Origin: Acanthococcus lagerstroemiae
Taxonomy: Eukaryota > Arthropoda > Insecta > Hemiptera > Eriococcidae
Assembly (NCBI GenBank): GCA_031841125.1
Contig: CM063112.1
Location: 18,440,603-18,504,602, forward strand
Direction of reading: 5' to 3'
DNA length: 64,000 nucleotides
In this document: in pieces, positions 42,701-51,726 of the stretch
Numbering within the stretch: the stretch's first letter is position 1
Layout: each line of letters opens with the position of its first letter
Notes under the pieces: model-generated
Seen by the model: only the letters and a program-made list of their open reading frames with translations
What the model was told of the DNA's origin: nothing
The model's database searches: none
Program-made: the position numbers and the translations under genes

Positions 42701-44963
42701 CTGTCTCTGTCCGTCCATGCTTGAATGCGGCCGTGCTGCAAGACTCGTACGACGCGGTAGTACCTCGGGCTATATTATAGTAAGCGAGCTGAAAGGCCAG
42801 TTGCATGACGGCATCTGGACTCACTTTGTGCTCCTTACAGAAACTCCTACCGATACCCCGGACCACATCTTGTACCTCCAATGAACCGCATACCTTGTCA
42901 TACCCCGATTTCGCTTCTTCGACATCACGCTTGATTTTGTCATCGATTACGAAACCTGCGTCGAAATTAAAATTGCAGTTCACGATAATTCAAATAATGG
43001 TTGAAAGTTTCCAACAAGCATACTCAGTTTTCGAGGCGTATCGGTTGAATCTAACGGGCAAGGCTTCGTTTCTGGATTTACCCACGGGTTGTTTTTCGTA
43101 TCTTTGATAATGTCTTGAAAATAACGCAATACAGCAACTCCATCACCCCATGAATGCTCGAAATTTAAGCCCGCGAATCCGTTCGCAGTCGAAATTAAGG
43201 TAAACGATTTGTCAAACCATCTGAAATTCAGTTAAAGGCGATGACTCCACAAACCACCCAACTTGGTATCAAGATATTGAGTTCACATCTTGAATTCTTC
43301 ATAGCATCAGAGGCCTGCAGAACTCACCTGTTTTTACCATCGGCATGCAAGAACCATCGGACAATATCTTTGGGTTTTTCAACTGCAACGTTATCTAACG
43401 CAACTGCGAACAAAGCGGTGTCGATTTTATTCAAGACTTCTTTATTTCCAATTTCTTCTAAATGTTTTCTCGTCTCCGCCCATTTATTTCTGTCCGTGGT
43501 GGTCAAAATACCGAGAGGGAAGTCAGCTGGTTTGCTTTCATTTTTCATAATATATTTAACGCATGCGAGAATAACATCTGGCGGTTGAATTTGACCTGCG
43601 CAAAAATTCAGTCTCAATTTATAAACAATCCTTGTTAGAAGATAATGTAAGATTTTGATGTGAGTAAAGGAAACGCGTACCAAATTCATCCAGTGCATCG
43701 AACGTATAGAAATGGCCGTGCCTGAGAACCACAATGTGCCTTTGTGTTTTATCGTGATATAAACGATCTTTCCCAATTTCCGGAATTCGAGTGTTGTTGA
43801 ACAGACTCGAGTACTGAGCCATATCTAAGGGGTAAGCCTGAAACATAAGATTACCTTCTGTTAACATCGAACAGGCGTTAGCCCGGTCCTGAAAAGCACA
43901 GTTGGGTTATTCAATTCTAGTTAAAATAAACTCTGCAGCGGCCTACTTTCAAAAGGTATGCGCCGTACCAACTGAGGGACGATGGCAAAAGAGAAGTGAA
44001 CCTTTGAAAGAATGGCGTGTCACTTTTTCTGGGATTCAAGTGAAATACCTCTGGTTCGAGGACATTATCCCTCAACGATTTATAGAATCTGTAATTAAGA
44101 AAATCGTGTACGTTCATATTTCATCAGAATCATGACTAGCCGAAAAAATGAACATTTTGCTTTACCTTAAAGATGATATAATGAGATTCGTTGTTTTGAT
44201 CAGTTGTCTATCTTGAAAACCGTCTTCCAGATTCACGAATACCAAACATGGGTTATAGTTAATTGGCAGGGGTGTTCGATCAGCTAGGTACATATCGAAC
44301 CAAGGCTCTGATATATAGCTGGTGTTTTTATTCTGTTTGTCAAGCTCTCGGAGTTCGTTTTGCAAAGCAGCACCTTCATTATTGAGGAATGACTGAGCAT
44401 ATTTCTCCGTATTGCTGTAATCTTCGTTTTTCAAAAGTGGTTTCTGCGCTCGGAGGTAACGTTCCACAGTTTTGGGTAACTCTGGAATAGGCAGGCGAGG
44501 AAGGGAATTCTGAAAATGCAACGTGGGCACGATACTGCGTTGCCAGTATTGGTAATCACCGTCAACATGACTGAAACTAAATTCGAATACATCAGGATTA
44601 CTAATTAATATGGAACGGGTGAGAGAGAATGCGTCATTGAATGTTACATGTAAGCAGTTGAACGTAGTTGCTACTGCGTAAGCTATCATACCTGTTTCGT
44701 GGAAACGCGAATTTGGGGGTTTTCAGCGATGAATTCAAACCCTGGAATTGTTGAAATTACTGACATCAGTAAAATTATAGGCTCGTCAGTTGTAAATGTG
44801 TTGAAAATAAATTGCATAGGTGAATACTTACATGTCCGATATTCCGACGCAAACTTATCATATTCTTTACCGGTGAAAGAGCTTGCCAGCTTTAGACAGA
44901 ATAAGAATTCGTGTTTTAAAAGATATAAGTATAAAATTACAACGATATTTTGTGCGTTATACT
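27610..44963 (-). CDS. CPT2: Carnitine O-palmitoyltransferase 2, mitochondrial
   Basis: CPT2 transfers long-chain acyl groups from carnitine to CoA on the matrix side of the inner mitochondrial membrane, feeding beta-oxidation. Coding exons, all phase-consistent with GT-AG sites: 44570-44166, 44088-43947, 43837-43681, 43595-43328, 43220-43024, 42955-42675, 42051-41943, 41866-41674 and 27739-27610, giving 626 residues plus an N-terminal exon. Landmarks in order are [89 protein letters not shown] (catalytic His), [16 protein letters not shown] and [10 protein letters not shown]. The last exon encodes [15 protein letters not shown] to the stop. A likely first exon ends at 44963 and encodes a basic leader (RVLRTRPSRLHQQTFLTG) that splices in frame, but I could not find its ATG. 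The last intron, 41673-27740, is 13.9 kb; the others are 71-623 bases. Human CPT2 has 658 residues. Confidence 0.93.
27740..28389. other. Start of the 13.9-kb CPT2 last intron (3' side)
   Basis: No exon is accepted here. A pyrimidine tract adjoins the CPT2 acceptor at 27740. A possible coding fragment at about 27910-27960 was rejected (see rejected items). Confidence 0.4.
28390..29895. repeat. Satellite-like array, ~190-base unit, about six copies
   Basis: Each unit contains AACCAATAACATGTATGGGT, GAAATAACTGTAA, a T-run of 8-26 bases, GGAAAATACAGATAACAATA, TAACAGATAATCGAAACAAT, TATCTGGTTATTC and AGAATGGACCTCAAAGTCAA. Units start near 28390, 28583, 29208, 29393, 29586 and 29758. The T-run length varies most. 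The array is interrupted by the element at 28730-29206. It lies inside the CPT2 last intron. Confidence 0.8.
28730..29206. mobile_element. CAGGGATG-ended element rich in GGCTTCTGGCTTCC, inside the satellite
   Basis: The left end CAGGGATGAGAAGCTT and the inverted right end CAGGGATGTGAAAGAAGC define terminal repeats. Inside are many copies of CTTCCGGCTTCTGGC-like words on both halves, with CTTCTCTTCC near each end. The ends are hAT-like, but the flanks (CCTCAAAG and AATAGCGT) do not match. Compared with intact satellite units, about 40 bases are missing at the insertion point. Confidence 0.6.
29900..30160. other. Unassigned AT-rich sequence
   Basis: This stretch lies between the satellite array and the hairpin block. 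It contains AATAATAATT-type simple repeats and ends in a 16-17 base A-run (30164-30180). No gene is seen. Confidence 0.45.
30181..30310. repeat. GC-rich tandem hairpins and 29-base direct repeats
   Basis: Two perfect 10-base stems with 3-base loops lie side by side: 30181-30203 (CTGCTTTCGC, GAA, inverse) and 30210-30232 (CTTTTCGGCC, TTC, inverse). A 29-base unit beginning ACTCGGAACTCGCTTCG is then perfectly repeated at 30234-30262 and 30279-30307, a 45-base period. Composition is far more GC-rich than the surroundings. A long A-run precedes the first hairpin. Confidence 0.8.
30320..30930 (+). repeat. Repeat-bearing block after the hairpins, transposon fragment of unknown type
   Basis: Several direct repeats suggest one element. 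AACGTTTTA(A/G)AAAACGCAA with TCGACA occurs twice (30345-30375, 30408-30438). ACTACGCGGCTATCAAA with TTCGTATAAATT occurs twice (30468-30503, 30560-30597). A ~130-base unit with AACTCGTGAACGACTCAACC, ACTTCGAGTACTTCTC and TACCAAAATTTGGAATCAA occurs twice (about 30662-30770 and 30802-30912). The last unit style (GAACGRCTCRACCGATT) recalls sequence flanking open frames in several invertebrate transposons, but I cannot name the family. No intact protein is seen. Confidence 0.45.
30931..31511. other. Unassigned, possibly old transposon coding debris
   Basis: It begins with a (TA)n microsatellite near 30919. Broken plus-strand frames rich in Lys/Glu run across 31040-31500 but give no recognisable domain. 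Confidence 0.35.
31512..31648 (+). mobile_element. Short retroelement copy (111 bases) with 13-base target duplication
   Basis: The insert 31525-31635 is flanked by the perfect direct repeat TATTAAAATTATT (31512-31524 and 31636-31648). It ends GCATCGCCATACGTCC followed by TACCACACCA. Its body (CTGATGCGAT, AAAGGGT, AGTTTCCG, GGTGTC, AGGGGCCA, TTTGGCA) matches the last ~110 bases of the larger copy at 37844-38369. The shared 3' end, different 5' ends and perfect duplications indicate target-primed reverse transcription. There is no poly(A) tail. Confidence 0.8.
31649..33924. other. Unassigned sequence in the CPT2 last intron
   Basis: I find no supported exon or bounded element. A C8 run lies near 32024. 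The 70-codon frame at 33639-33851 (many Arg/Lys) shows no known motif and no splice-supported extension. Confidence 0.4.
33925..34280. repeat. Two-copy ~185-base tandem repeat
   Basis: Unit 1 (about 33925-34100) and unit 2 (about 34101-34280) share CAAGGT(T)CTTGAAT-like starts, TTTATC, GCTTAGGTTTACTTTATT/CTCAGATTTATTTTATC, AGAACA and GGAATGGTTCCA(A/G)AATT. Divergence is high. The first ~100 bases of each also share a TCAAAATCTAC(A/G)AGAACA word. Confidence 0.6.
34281..35083. other. Unassigned; ATT microsatellite and poly-G run
   Basis: An (ATT)n microsatellite runs about 34374-34400, followed by a T-run and a G-run of about 11 bases (about 34417-34429). Nothing coding is supported. Confidence 0.5.
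35084..35529. mobile_element. hAT-like element rich in GGCTCCGACTCC words
   Basis: The ends are CAGGGACCCCGAAGCCGGTA and, inverted, CAGGGTTCCGGATCCGGAAC. The interior repeats CTCCGACTCCAGCTCC-like words. TTCAGTAC seven bases left of the element and CTCAATAC immediately right match at 6 of 8 positions, a possible decayed target duplication with a small insertion. It is similar in design to 28730-29206, and neither codes for protein. Confidence 0.55.
35530..36534. other. Unassigned AT-rich sequence
   Basis: An (ATT)n microsatellite lies near 35643-35676. No exon or bounded element is supported. Confidence 0.45.
36535..36772. mobile_element. hAT-like MITE with CAGGGTGKCCACTTTT ends
   Basis: The left end CAGGGTGTCCACTTTTTTCC and the inverted right end CAGGGTGGCCACTTTTCTGG are clear terminal repeats. 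Just inside both ends lie inverted copies of TTCCCTGACTTTTCC. It is 238 bases and non-coding. The flanks are too similar to T-runs to prove an 8-base duplication. Confidence 0.75.
36773..37509. other. Unassigned sequence
   Basis: A MITE-like motif, CAGTGCCGTAGCTAGAGGG, at about 37095 lacks a located partner. Short GATTC/GAATTTC repeats lie at about 37290-37400. No gene is seen. Confidence 0.4.
37510..37585 (+). mobile_element. Third, decayed copy of the 13-base-TSD retroelement 3' end
   Basis: GGGGTGCGGTATCCCCGGG, TAATTTGGCATGCGTGCAA and CGCCATACGCCC match the 3' part of 38280-38369 and 31560-31635. No target duplication is recognised. Confidence 0.6.
37831..38382 (+). mobile_element. 526-base non-LTR-type element with 13-base target duplication
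   Basis: The insert 37844-38369 is flanked by the perfect direct repeat GCCATTTCTATAA (37831-37843 and 38370-38382). It is strikingly GC-rich for this window. The 3' end, GCATCGCCATACGTCC then CACAACACCA, is shared with 31525-31635 and 37510-37585. An 80-codon plus-strand frame at 37855-38097 (Arg-rich, then Ala/Glu-rich) could be an ORF fragment or chance. There is no poly(A) tail and no pol III boxes, so it may be a 5'-truncated LINE rather than a SINE. Confidence 0.8.
39255..40855 (-). mobile_element. RTE-clade-like LINE, decayed reverse transcriptase
   Basis: The minus strand reads, across stops and frameshifts, [20 protein letters not shown], then [74 protein letters not shown] (catalytic FADD changed to FADN), [20 protein letters not shown] and [17 protein letters not shown], followed by a tail domain near 39500-39400 (DPLGQRK). 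The order and wording are RTE-like. It lacks endonuclease and is inactive. Its 3' tail (minus) is A/T-rich at 39255-39280. Confidence 0.85.
40971..41320. other. Unassigned intron sequence
   Basis: No exon, terminal repeat or RNA gene is recognised between the GTCTTGAA tract and the palindrome-bearing block. Confidence 0.4.
41330..41640. repeat. Palindrome-bearing repeat block beside CPT2 exon 41866-41674
   Basis: A perfect 26-base palindrome centred on GAGTCGATCGACTC lies at 41423-41448, and the core recurs at 41564-41577. TGTGGACG occurs three times (near 41341, 41514, 41600). The words AGTCGAATC and GTCGAATG are spread between. It looks like an unnamed MITE, but I could not fix terminal repeats. 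Confidence 0.5.
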
Positions 44964-45345
44964 GGCCTGTCAGGAATGTTTGTTGATGTAGTCGAGATGG
45001 CCGAGTTCGAAGAACTCGCAAAACCTCCCGTCCTCTCGTTAAATTTTACAATTGTTCTGATAACGAGCAGTTAAGCAAGCAGCAAGCAGGGAATGCAAGT
45101 GAATTGAATGATAAGAAGGTAAATACCTAACCGCATTCGAAACTAATACTAACGCTCCGTGTGAGTAAACTACAAACGATAGGTTTGTGTCCAAAATTAA
45201 GGGTCTGAAATTGTTGTATTTTCGGTACTTTTTCAAGTTCATGTTGTAATAATTGTAATAGACCAACATTACTTACAATAGAGAAACATACGTCAATTAC
45301 CCCGAATTACGTCATTACGTGTTGCATCTTGGCTGTCTGTGGTTA

Positions 45346-45386
45346 TGACGTCATGAGATGGCCCGTAAGGAGATTTTATGACGTCA
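45346..45386. promoter_or_regulatory. Two perfect CRE palindromes between CPT2 and Nrk
   Basis: TGACGTCA occurs at 45346-45353 and 45379-45386, 33 bases apart (about three helical turns). TACGTCAATTAC and TTACGTCATTACG, related half sites, lie just upstream (45289-45320). The site class binds CREB/ATF bZIP factors in animals. They lie between the CPT2 leader exon (ends 44963 on its 3' side) and the Nrk start (45976), so either or both genes could be controlled. Confidence 0.5.
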
Positions 45387-45961
45387 CCTTGTGTATTTTG
45401 GGTGTCTTCAACTTCAATGATTCATAGTCTTCCATCGAACTTCGAACATCCGAACATTTGAGGGTGAGAATCCATAAGTTTAAAAGAATAAACACGTCTT
45501 ATGTTCGTGTTATTTGCAGATAAATAAGGTTGCGGTCCGCGAAACATGAAGAAAATTACGCATTTTGGATCGCTTTTCCCTCATTGACGTTAGATTCAAT
45601 TTTGGAGCGTCGAAACGCAGCTCTATAGTGCTATTGACATTACACTTCGCCGTGCCTTATATGAATGAACGGAAGTATCAATTTTAATGTAAGTACCATG
45701 TTTTTGTTTTTTTTAATAAGATTTGGTTCGAATGATCGCAAATGGTGAATTATAATCAAACTTGAATTTGTTACTCTGAATATAAATGGGTGTCTATCGG
45801 TCACTATAATTTCAAAATACAGCTTCCACATCTGTGATATCGTCTAACTCTCCCAACTTTAGTCTCGTAATTTTGATAAAGATTACTTTCATTTACCTAC
45901 AGTTCACCAATATTTTTCAGATTTCAAGATCAGTGATTATGAATTAAACTTGGAAGGTACG

Positions 45962-45979
45962 ATGCTCGATATCCAATGA
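45962..45979 (+). promoter_or_regulatory. Upstream ORF overlapping the Nrk start codon (ATGA)
   Basis: A five-codon uORF (M-L-D-I-Q-stop) begins at 45962. Its TGA (45977-45979) overlaps the ATG (45976-45978) of the main frame. A second minimal uORF (ATG AAT TAA) lies near 45938. Both are in the exon that follows the acceptor ATATTTTTCAG ending at 45921. Such an overlap can allow termination-reinitiation. Confidence 0.5.
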
Positions 45980-48900
45980 TATTACCCAGTTTGATCGTGT
46001 TTTTCTTCTTGAATGCGGCGTCAACTGACATATACGGTAAGTGAACTCCCGTGTGGTGTTTAGAATTCATTAATGTATTGTAGCATGGTTTTATAGTGTA
46101 TTGTATTTCAGGAGATGAGTTGCCTCCACCGCATGGAGTATGTAATTGGTACTACGGTAAAATTTGCAAAGGATATCTAAACGACTCGGTCCGGGTATGG
46201 TTCAACTATTCGAAAGAATCTGGCGGAGGCGAAGAGAATGAAAACATCGTAAAAGGTTTATGGAAGGAGATGATCGAATCGGTCGAAGAAAAGTGTCGGA
46301 GTGCTGCTGAAGTATGTCACCATTTTGCACTTCATATACTTACAACACAAACGTGAAGTTCATTTTTTATGAAAAAGATGTTCTTCGTGAACATGTTTGG
46401 TAATAACTTTTACGTACGAATAAAATATCCATTTTTTACGCGAGTATGTGCTACTGATGTCACTGATGATTTTTTAGATCATCTCTCTTTCATCGCGTAT
46501 ATTTTCAAACAAAATCACTCTTACTTGCCTATAATTTGAGATATATACGGTGCACCAAACTCCCTCTCTTGTCTAAGGTGAACATTAAACCCGCAGTTTC
46601 ATATTTTGTCTCATTCTATCTTTCAGAAATTGTTGTGCACCTACGCTTTCCCTCAGTGTGGTATGAAAGACGGTTCCAACATCGGCTTACCCTTATGTTA
46701 CGAAGACTGCGTTGCCGTACGCGATTTATTTTGCTACAATAATTGGGCTTTAATTGAGCTCGATAAGCAGAAAGGCAAGTTCCTCAAATCCCGCGGACAT
46801 TTTTCATTGCCAAACTGTGATACACTGCCGAAGTATAATTCTAGTGAAAAGACACCTTCGTGCTCGTACGCGAGGTTAACGGAGATGAAGAAGGACGAAA
46901 TAACGTGTAAGTGGATTTGCATTGCTATGTTGGCTACTTAGCTTGTCTCGTTTATCGTTAGTCTTATGATATATGTGTAACTATCGAAGAAGTATCGGAT
47001 TTCAAATTCTTATTTCCTCATACCGTTTCGAACAAGGAGTCAATACTTGAGGATATCAGAGTGAAAGAATATAATGTTTTCAGATGACTGTATTCGAGGC
47101 CGTGGACGTTATTACCAGGGCACTAAAAACGTTACCAAATCGGGTAAAGCTTGTCAACGATGGACCATGAAAGTGCCTCATAAATTTGACCGACCTCCGA
47201 AAGTTTTTCCTGAATTACAGAACTCTGAGAACTACTGTCGTAATGCCGGTGGGGAAGAGCGTACTCCGTGGTGCTACACTATGGACCCAGATACTCGATG
47301 GCAGGCGTGTGACATTCCTGTTTGCAGTGAGTACCGTTTGTCATTCTTGATGGAATGTAAATAGACGAGTGTTCTAATAGCTCCGTCTTTACAGATGATT
47401 CAGATGATTCGACAGTCTCAACTGCCAAGAAATCTCCTAGTGGTTTGTACTTCAGGGTGCAGGAGTTCGTCAACAAGTACCCATACCTAGTGGTTATAGT
47501 AGTTTCGGGAGCAGCAGTGCTGCTTGTATTCTTTCCTTTAATGTTAATCTGCCATCGTATGTGTCGGAAGAAACTGGTGGTATATCGACCTACTCCTACT
47601 CAGGTACTGATTTTGGTTCATTTCGCTCTTTTGTATTATTAGACTTCGAACTGCGTTTTAAATCGACGTTTTTTGTATCAGGATTTGGGCATTGATCTCC
47701 ATAAGCTGCCGGACAACACGACATACCATAAATCCGGAGCATGCCTGAATCCGAAGCTGGAGAAATTGGAATTCCCTAGGAATGATATCATTTATATTAG
47801 AGACTTGGGCCAGGGGGCATTCGGTCGAGTCTTCCAGGTACGTATTGGGATGCTGAAATGTTTTCCTTCGTGGGCTACCTAATGAATTCGTTCTCTCATA
47901 CCGGCCTATTTTCGCAGGCCAAAGCGCCGGGCTTGCTGAAAAACGAAGAATTCACCATTGTGGCCGTGAAAATGCTGAAAAACGAGGCGTCCGACGATCT
48001 GCAGTTGGATTTCGAACGCGAGGCGTGTCTGCTGGCCGAATTCGACCACCCTAATATCGTGAAGCTTTTGGGCGTATGCGCCGTTGGCAAGCCTATGTGC
48101 CTGTTGTTCGAGTACATGGGCCGCGGTGATGTTAGTGAATTCCTGCGGTCCTGCTCTCCCAGTAATTATATCATACGTACTGCCGAAAACGGAAATATTT
48201 TCCAGGTACGTCTGCGGGACTAGTTCGAATATGGGTTGAATCTCGAAAGTAGAGGACCTCAAGTCTACGGCTAGGCGATGCCGTATATATTCGTGCAGCG
48301 CTCTACTGTACATAAATGGATATAAAGAAAGGAGGAAGTATTATAAGAAAAATACTAACGAAGAAAGAAGAAAGATTCTATGGAGAGTACATGCTGGGTA
48401 GATAGAAGGAAAAGAATGAAAATCGAAAGCAGGGTTGCCGGTAGTGGCACATTTGAGCCACATTAGCACATTTATATTTTGGAGGCTCATTGTGTGGTAC
48501 ATTAAGATCGTATGGCATATTTTCTTTTGATAATCATTGTTGTTGTTTTTTGGTGTTTTTTTTTGGGGGGTGGGGAGAGGGCACGCTATTTTCTTCATGG
48601 AATTGTAAATAATAATTTCCCACACGAAAAAATCTCTTCTAGTTGTCTGCACTGTATCTAGACCATATGGTCTGAGGCACTGTAATACACGACTACATGA
48701 CAGGACGGTTTCGCTGCAGGCTGCAAGATTTGTTACTAATCATTGATTATGATTAGTGATGTTAAAGTATCGAAAAAATTTGGTATCGATACGTAACGAT
48801 ACTTTAGTGAAAGGTATCGATACTTGGGGAGCACCCTGTAGCCATCAATGTGCTCGAACAATGTAATGTACCATGCGCGCTCTAGGCTCTATTCGGCTCC

Positions 48901-49985
48901 ACCACTATTCTACAAAATGACAGGTGGCACGAAGTGGCACATTTTTCAGGCTTTCCACCGGCAACACTGCAAAAGGAGGATTCACAGGTAGAAACGTTTG
49001 AAAATCTGGCAGATTGAAAGAAACGATAAGTATATACAGTGTACTACAGTCAGGTAAAAAGGTGAAAGGAAATGAAGCAGAACTGTTAGTAAGATGAATA
49101 CTATTGGTAGAAAATAAGAAAGTTGGGTTGGAAGAAAATTGCTTCTTATAGTGTGGAAGTGAATGAGAAAGATGAGATTCATAGATAGGAAGGAAACAAG
49201 ATTGAAGGGAAAATACACAGATACTATATCGAAAGAAAGATACAAAGTCAGGAAGAATAATGCGCCGGTATAAATTGAGAAACGGACAGAAAGACATTTA
49301 TAAGATAAATGAATTGGTGGGGAAGTTTTCTGGAAAACGGTGAGCGCTCCTAAACGTGCGTGTTTTACCAGAATCCGAAACCGAATGTATCAGTGGCTAC
49401 ATCATTTTCAGATTACTGATTTGTTTGTTCTAGGACATTCAGTTGACAATCTTAGACTTACTGAACATAGCTCAGCAAATAGCCGCCGGCATGGTGTACT
49501 TGTCGGATCGGAAATTCGTTCACCGTGATCTGGCCACGCGTAACTGTCTGATCAACGACGCCATGGTGGTGAAGATCGCCGACTTCGGCTTGTCGCAGAA
49601 GATGTACCTGCAGGATTACTACAAAGGTGGCGAACACGACGCCATTCCTATACGTTGGATGCCGTTGGAGAGCATTCTGTATAACAAGTACACCATCGAG
49701 TCGGACGTGTGGGCGTTCGGCGTGTGTCTGTGGGAGATATTTTCGTTCGCCCTGCAGCCGTACTACGGTATGACCCATCAAGAGGTGGTGAAGTATATTA
49801 AGGACGGCAACGTGTTGCAGTGTCCGGATAACACGCCGAAGAGCGTGTACGATCTCATGCGGCTGTGCTGGAACAAGAAGCCTTCGGCTAGGCCGAACTT
49901 CCGCGTTATTTACCAAACTTTGGATATTATTAGGATAGACGTGATGCGGCAGAACGGTATGCTGCAGTCGATCGCGCATGTGTAG
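45976..49985 (+). CDS. Nrk: Nrk/MuSK-type receptor tyrosine kinase
   Basis: Exons: 45976-46036, 46112-46311, 46627-46906, 47084-47326, 47395-47603, 47682-47837, 47918-48205 and 49434-49985; all phases join, giving 662 residues. Signal peptide [17 protein letters not shown]; Frizzled-type CRD (about residues 30-170, ten Cys, including [11 protein letters not shown] and LCYEDC); kringle (181-261, [11 protein letters not shown] to ACDIPVC, six Cys); TM helix (about 292-314); kinase with [13 protein letters not shown] (Lys401), HRDLATRN (Asp511), DFG (Asp529) and activation-loop tyrosines YLQDYY (537, 541, 542), all intact. The CRD-kringle-TM-kinase order without visible Ig domains matches insect Nrk; Ror and MuSK are the nearest alternatives. 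It is a plasma-membrane receptor with neural roles in flies; the ligand is not deducible. It is divergent from CPT2. Confidence 0.93.
48430..48969. mobile_element. hAT-like MITE in Nrk intron 7
   Basis: The left end CAGGGTTGCCGGTAGTGGCA and the inverted right end CAGTGTTGCCGGTGGAAAGC are terminal repeats, and both are followed by a GTGGCACATTT word. A block of GTATCGATAC repeats (about 48755-48822), starting near AGTGATGTTAAAGTATCG, may be a second element inserted in it. No clear target duplication is seen. It accounts for nearly half of the 1,228-base intron. Confidence 0.65.
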
Positions 49986-51630
49986 ACGCGAAATGAGTAT
50001 AAAACGGTTTCGATAATATCGGTGTGGAACAAGTCGGGGATTGAGATGTACGAGCGGGCTCCATACTAGGCTCAGTTCCAGTTTGTATTGTTTTCTTATT
50101 TCGCGTTTATGTGCTATTATTAGCATTTTTTTTTTCTTACCAGTGGGAGTTGATAATCAAGTCGACTAGTCAGTTTTTCATCACTTGGTATTTTCTTGAA
50201 TTTTACTGTGCCATTTAAGCAATAGTCTCGGGATTATGATTTTTTGCGGGACTTTTTTCTTTTACTTCCGAATGACGGTGTTCTGTAGTTTTTTTTTTTT
50301 TTTTTAAATTATTTTGCTGTTTTAAGAAAACGTGGTGCTGATCAGTTCTGTTGAAAGTTGATCTGGAGTGAAGGACTGGGTATTGTTTTATGTAAGAAAG
50401 TTTGAAAGATCAGCGAACTGGAACGCTCGATCTGAAGTACAAGACACTTAGCTTTATTTGGAATGTGAAACTGAGTTTTGGGTATGATTGCATGACATTT
50501 GAAGGATGTGCGGGAAGACTTTAATAGTAGACAAGTTTTGAAAGAAGCTTAGCTTTATCTGGAATGGACTGAGTATGATGCCATAAGCAGTTGAAACGCA
50601 TTGGACAAGTTCTAAAGTTGAAGCTGAGCTTCACAGTTCACAGGGAGGGTGAGATCGAGAATGATTGCATGAAATGGAAATTGCTAGAATCAGCTGAAAA
50701 ATTTCATCCTCACTAATTTTTAAGTAGTAGCTAAGCTTTTAGTTACTGATTCTCTTCTCTGATGACTCGATTTAAACTGATAATCTCTTAAGTTACGTGC
50801 CTTTGATTTTTATTTTTCTACATTTATACGTGTATTTCTATTCATTCCTGGTATGATTTTTAGCTTTTTCTTCCTTTGGTTGGTATGCGAGTACAAGTTT
50901 AATTTTGTCTATTAAAAAGAACTAGTCCTTCAGTGTTTTACATTGATTTTTATTTATTTATATGCCTTTGTTTTTATATCTTCGAATAAATTTGCGTACC
51001 TTGTGTTGATTAATTTTCAGTGTTGTGACGTGATTAGAATGAAGAGCAAGAATTGGAAGAACAGAAGCATGAGCACGGGTAACTTAGTGATGTAGAAGAC
51101 TACAGCTATGTAAAGAACTTGAACATCGTTTAGATTTAATGATTTTTCTATTTTGCATTTGCATGTTAAGTCGCCGTCAGTTTGCTGTATGGCTCAGAGC
51201 ACTCATGCTCTGTCGGAGATTTTCTCGCTAGAGTGCTAGGCGAATCAACTTTGATTACTGACGAAATTCCATGGTACAGCGATGATATTTGAAGAGGTGG
51301 ATAGAAACCGCACTCCAGCTCTCGTCACATCTTTGGAATGAGGAGTGGAAATAGGTACGTATGTTCCACAGCCTTCTGCAAATGTTATTATATTCATTTT
51401 GCAATGTCAGAAGAAGTAGATAAAAACGTAGGTACAGGTCCGTTCCTGAGACATTTTCAATGAATTGTAATCACTCTATTTTTATTAGGCAGTGTTTACC
51501 AGTGGTCATTTACTTTGCAGCTCGCCCAGTGATGAAGTCATTTATGTAGCCTACACCAACCTTCTGGCAGGGTGTTTCACATCTGGAAACCAATAACAAA
51601 AATGATACTGATAATGAGAACAACCACGAT
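49986..51630. other. Nrk 3' UTR and downstream flank
   Basis: The first ~1 kb, up to the AATAAA at 50985-50990, is likely Nrk 3' UTR; it has T-runs near 50130 and 50290 and no coding. Beyond about 51040 no gene is seen until the GIY-YIG fragment. Confidence 0.5.
50985..50990 (+). terminator. Probable Nrk poly(A) signal AATAAA
   Basis: This is the clearest canonical AATAAA downstream of the Nrk stop (49985), followed by a T/GT-rich stretch (CTTGTGTTGATT) about 10-20 bases later. It implies a ~1-kb 3' UTR. Confidence 0.5.
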
Positions 51631-51633
51631 AGA

Positions 51634-51726
51634 GTTTACAGACTTGACTGTAAACATAGTGGCATGACTCACATCGGAGAAAGTGGCAGGAAATTCGTGA
51701 CAGGAATAGGAGATCATGAAAGATCA
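51634..51726 (+). mobile_element. Penelope-like element GIY-YIG endonuclease fragment
   Basis: The plus frame reads VYRLDCKHSGMTHIGESGRK, then FVTGIGDHE, matching the GIY-YIG domain typical of Penelope-like retroelements (GVYKL-C--C---YIGQTGR-F--R---H), with GIY changed to RVY and YIG to HIG. It is cut at 51741 by a mariner insertion. Sequence resuming after 54088 and the block near 56050-56110 (GATGATGGCATAACTGCC, AAAACGTCAA) may be its 3' portion, separated again by the long-TIR element. It is a relic only. Confidence 0.6.

Noticed and set aside
42805..43588. Plus-strand open frames of 100 and 115 codons
   Set aside because: Antisense to CPT2 exons 42955-42675 and 43595-43328.
44572..44689. 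Starting CPT2 at the in-frame ATG at 44689
   Set aside because: The extra N-terminus is not like a mitochondrial leader, and a good acceptor (TTTCAG at 44571) precedes the conserved text; the basic exon ending at 44963 splices in phase.
47906..48313. 135-codon minus-strand open frame
   Set aside because: Antisense shadow of Nrk exon 47918-48205.
49458..50126. 222-codon minus-strand open frame
   Set aside because: It is the antisense shadow of the Nrk kinase exon (49434-49985), where codon bias keeps the opposite strand open.
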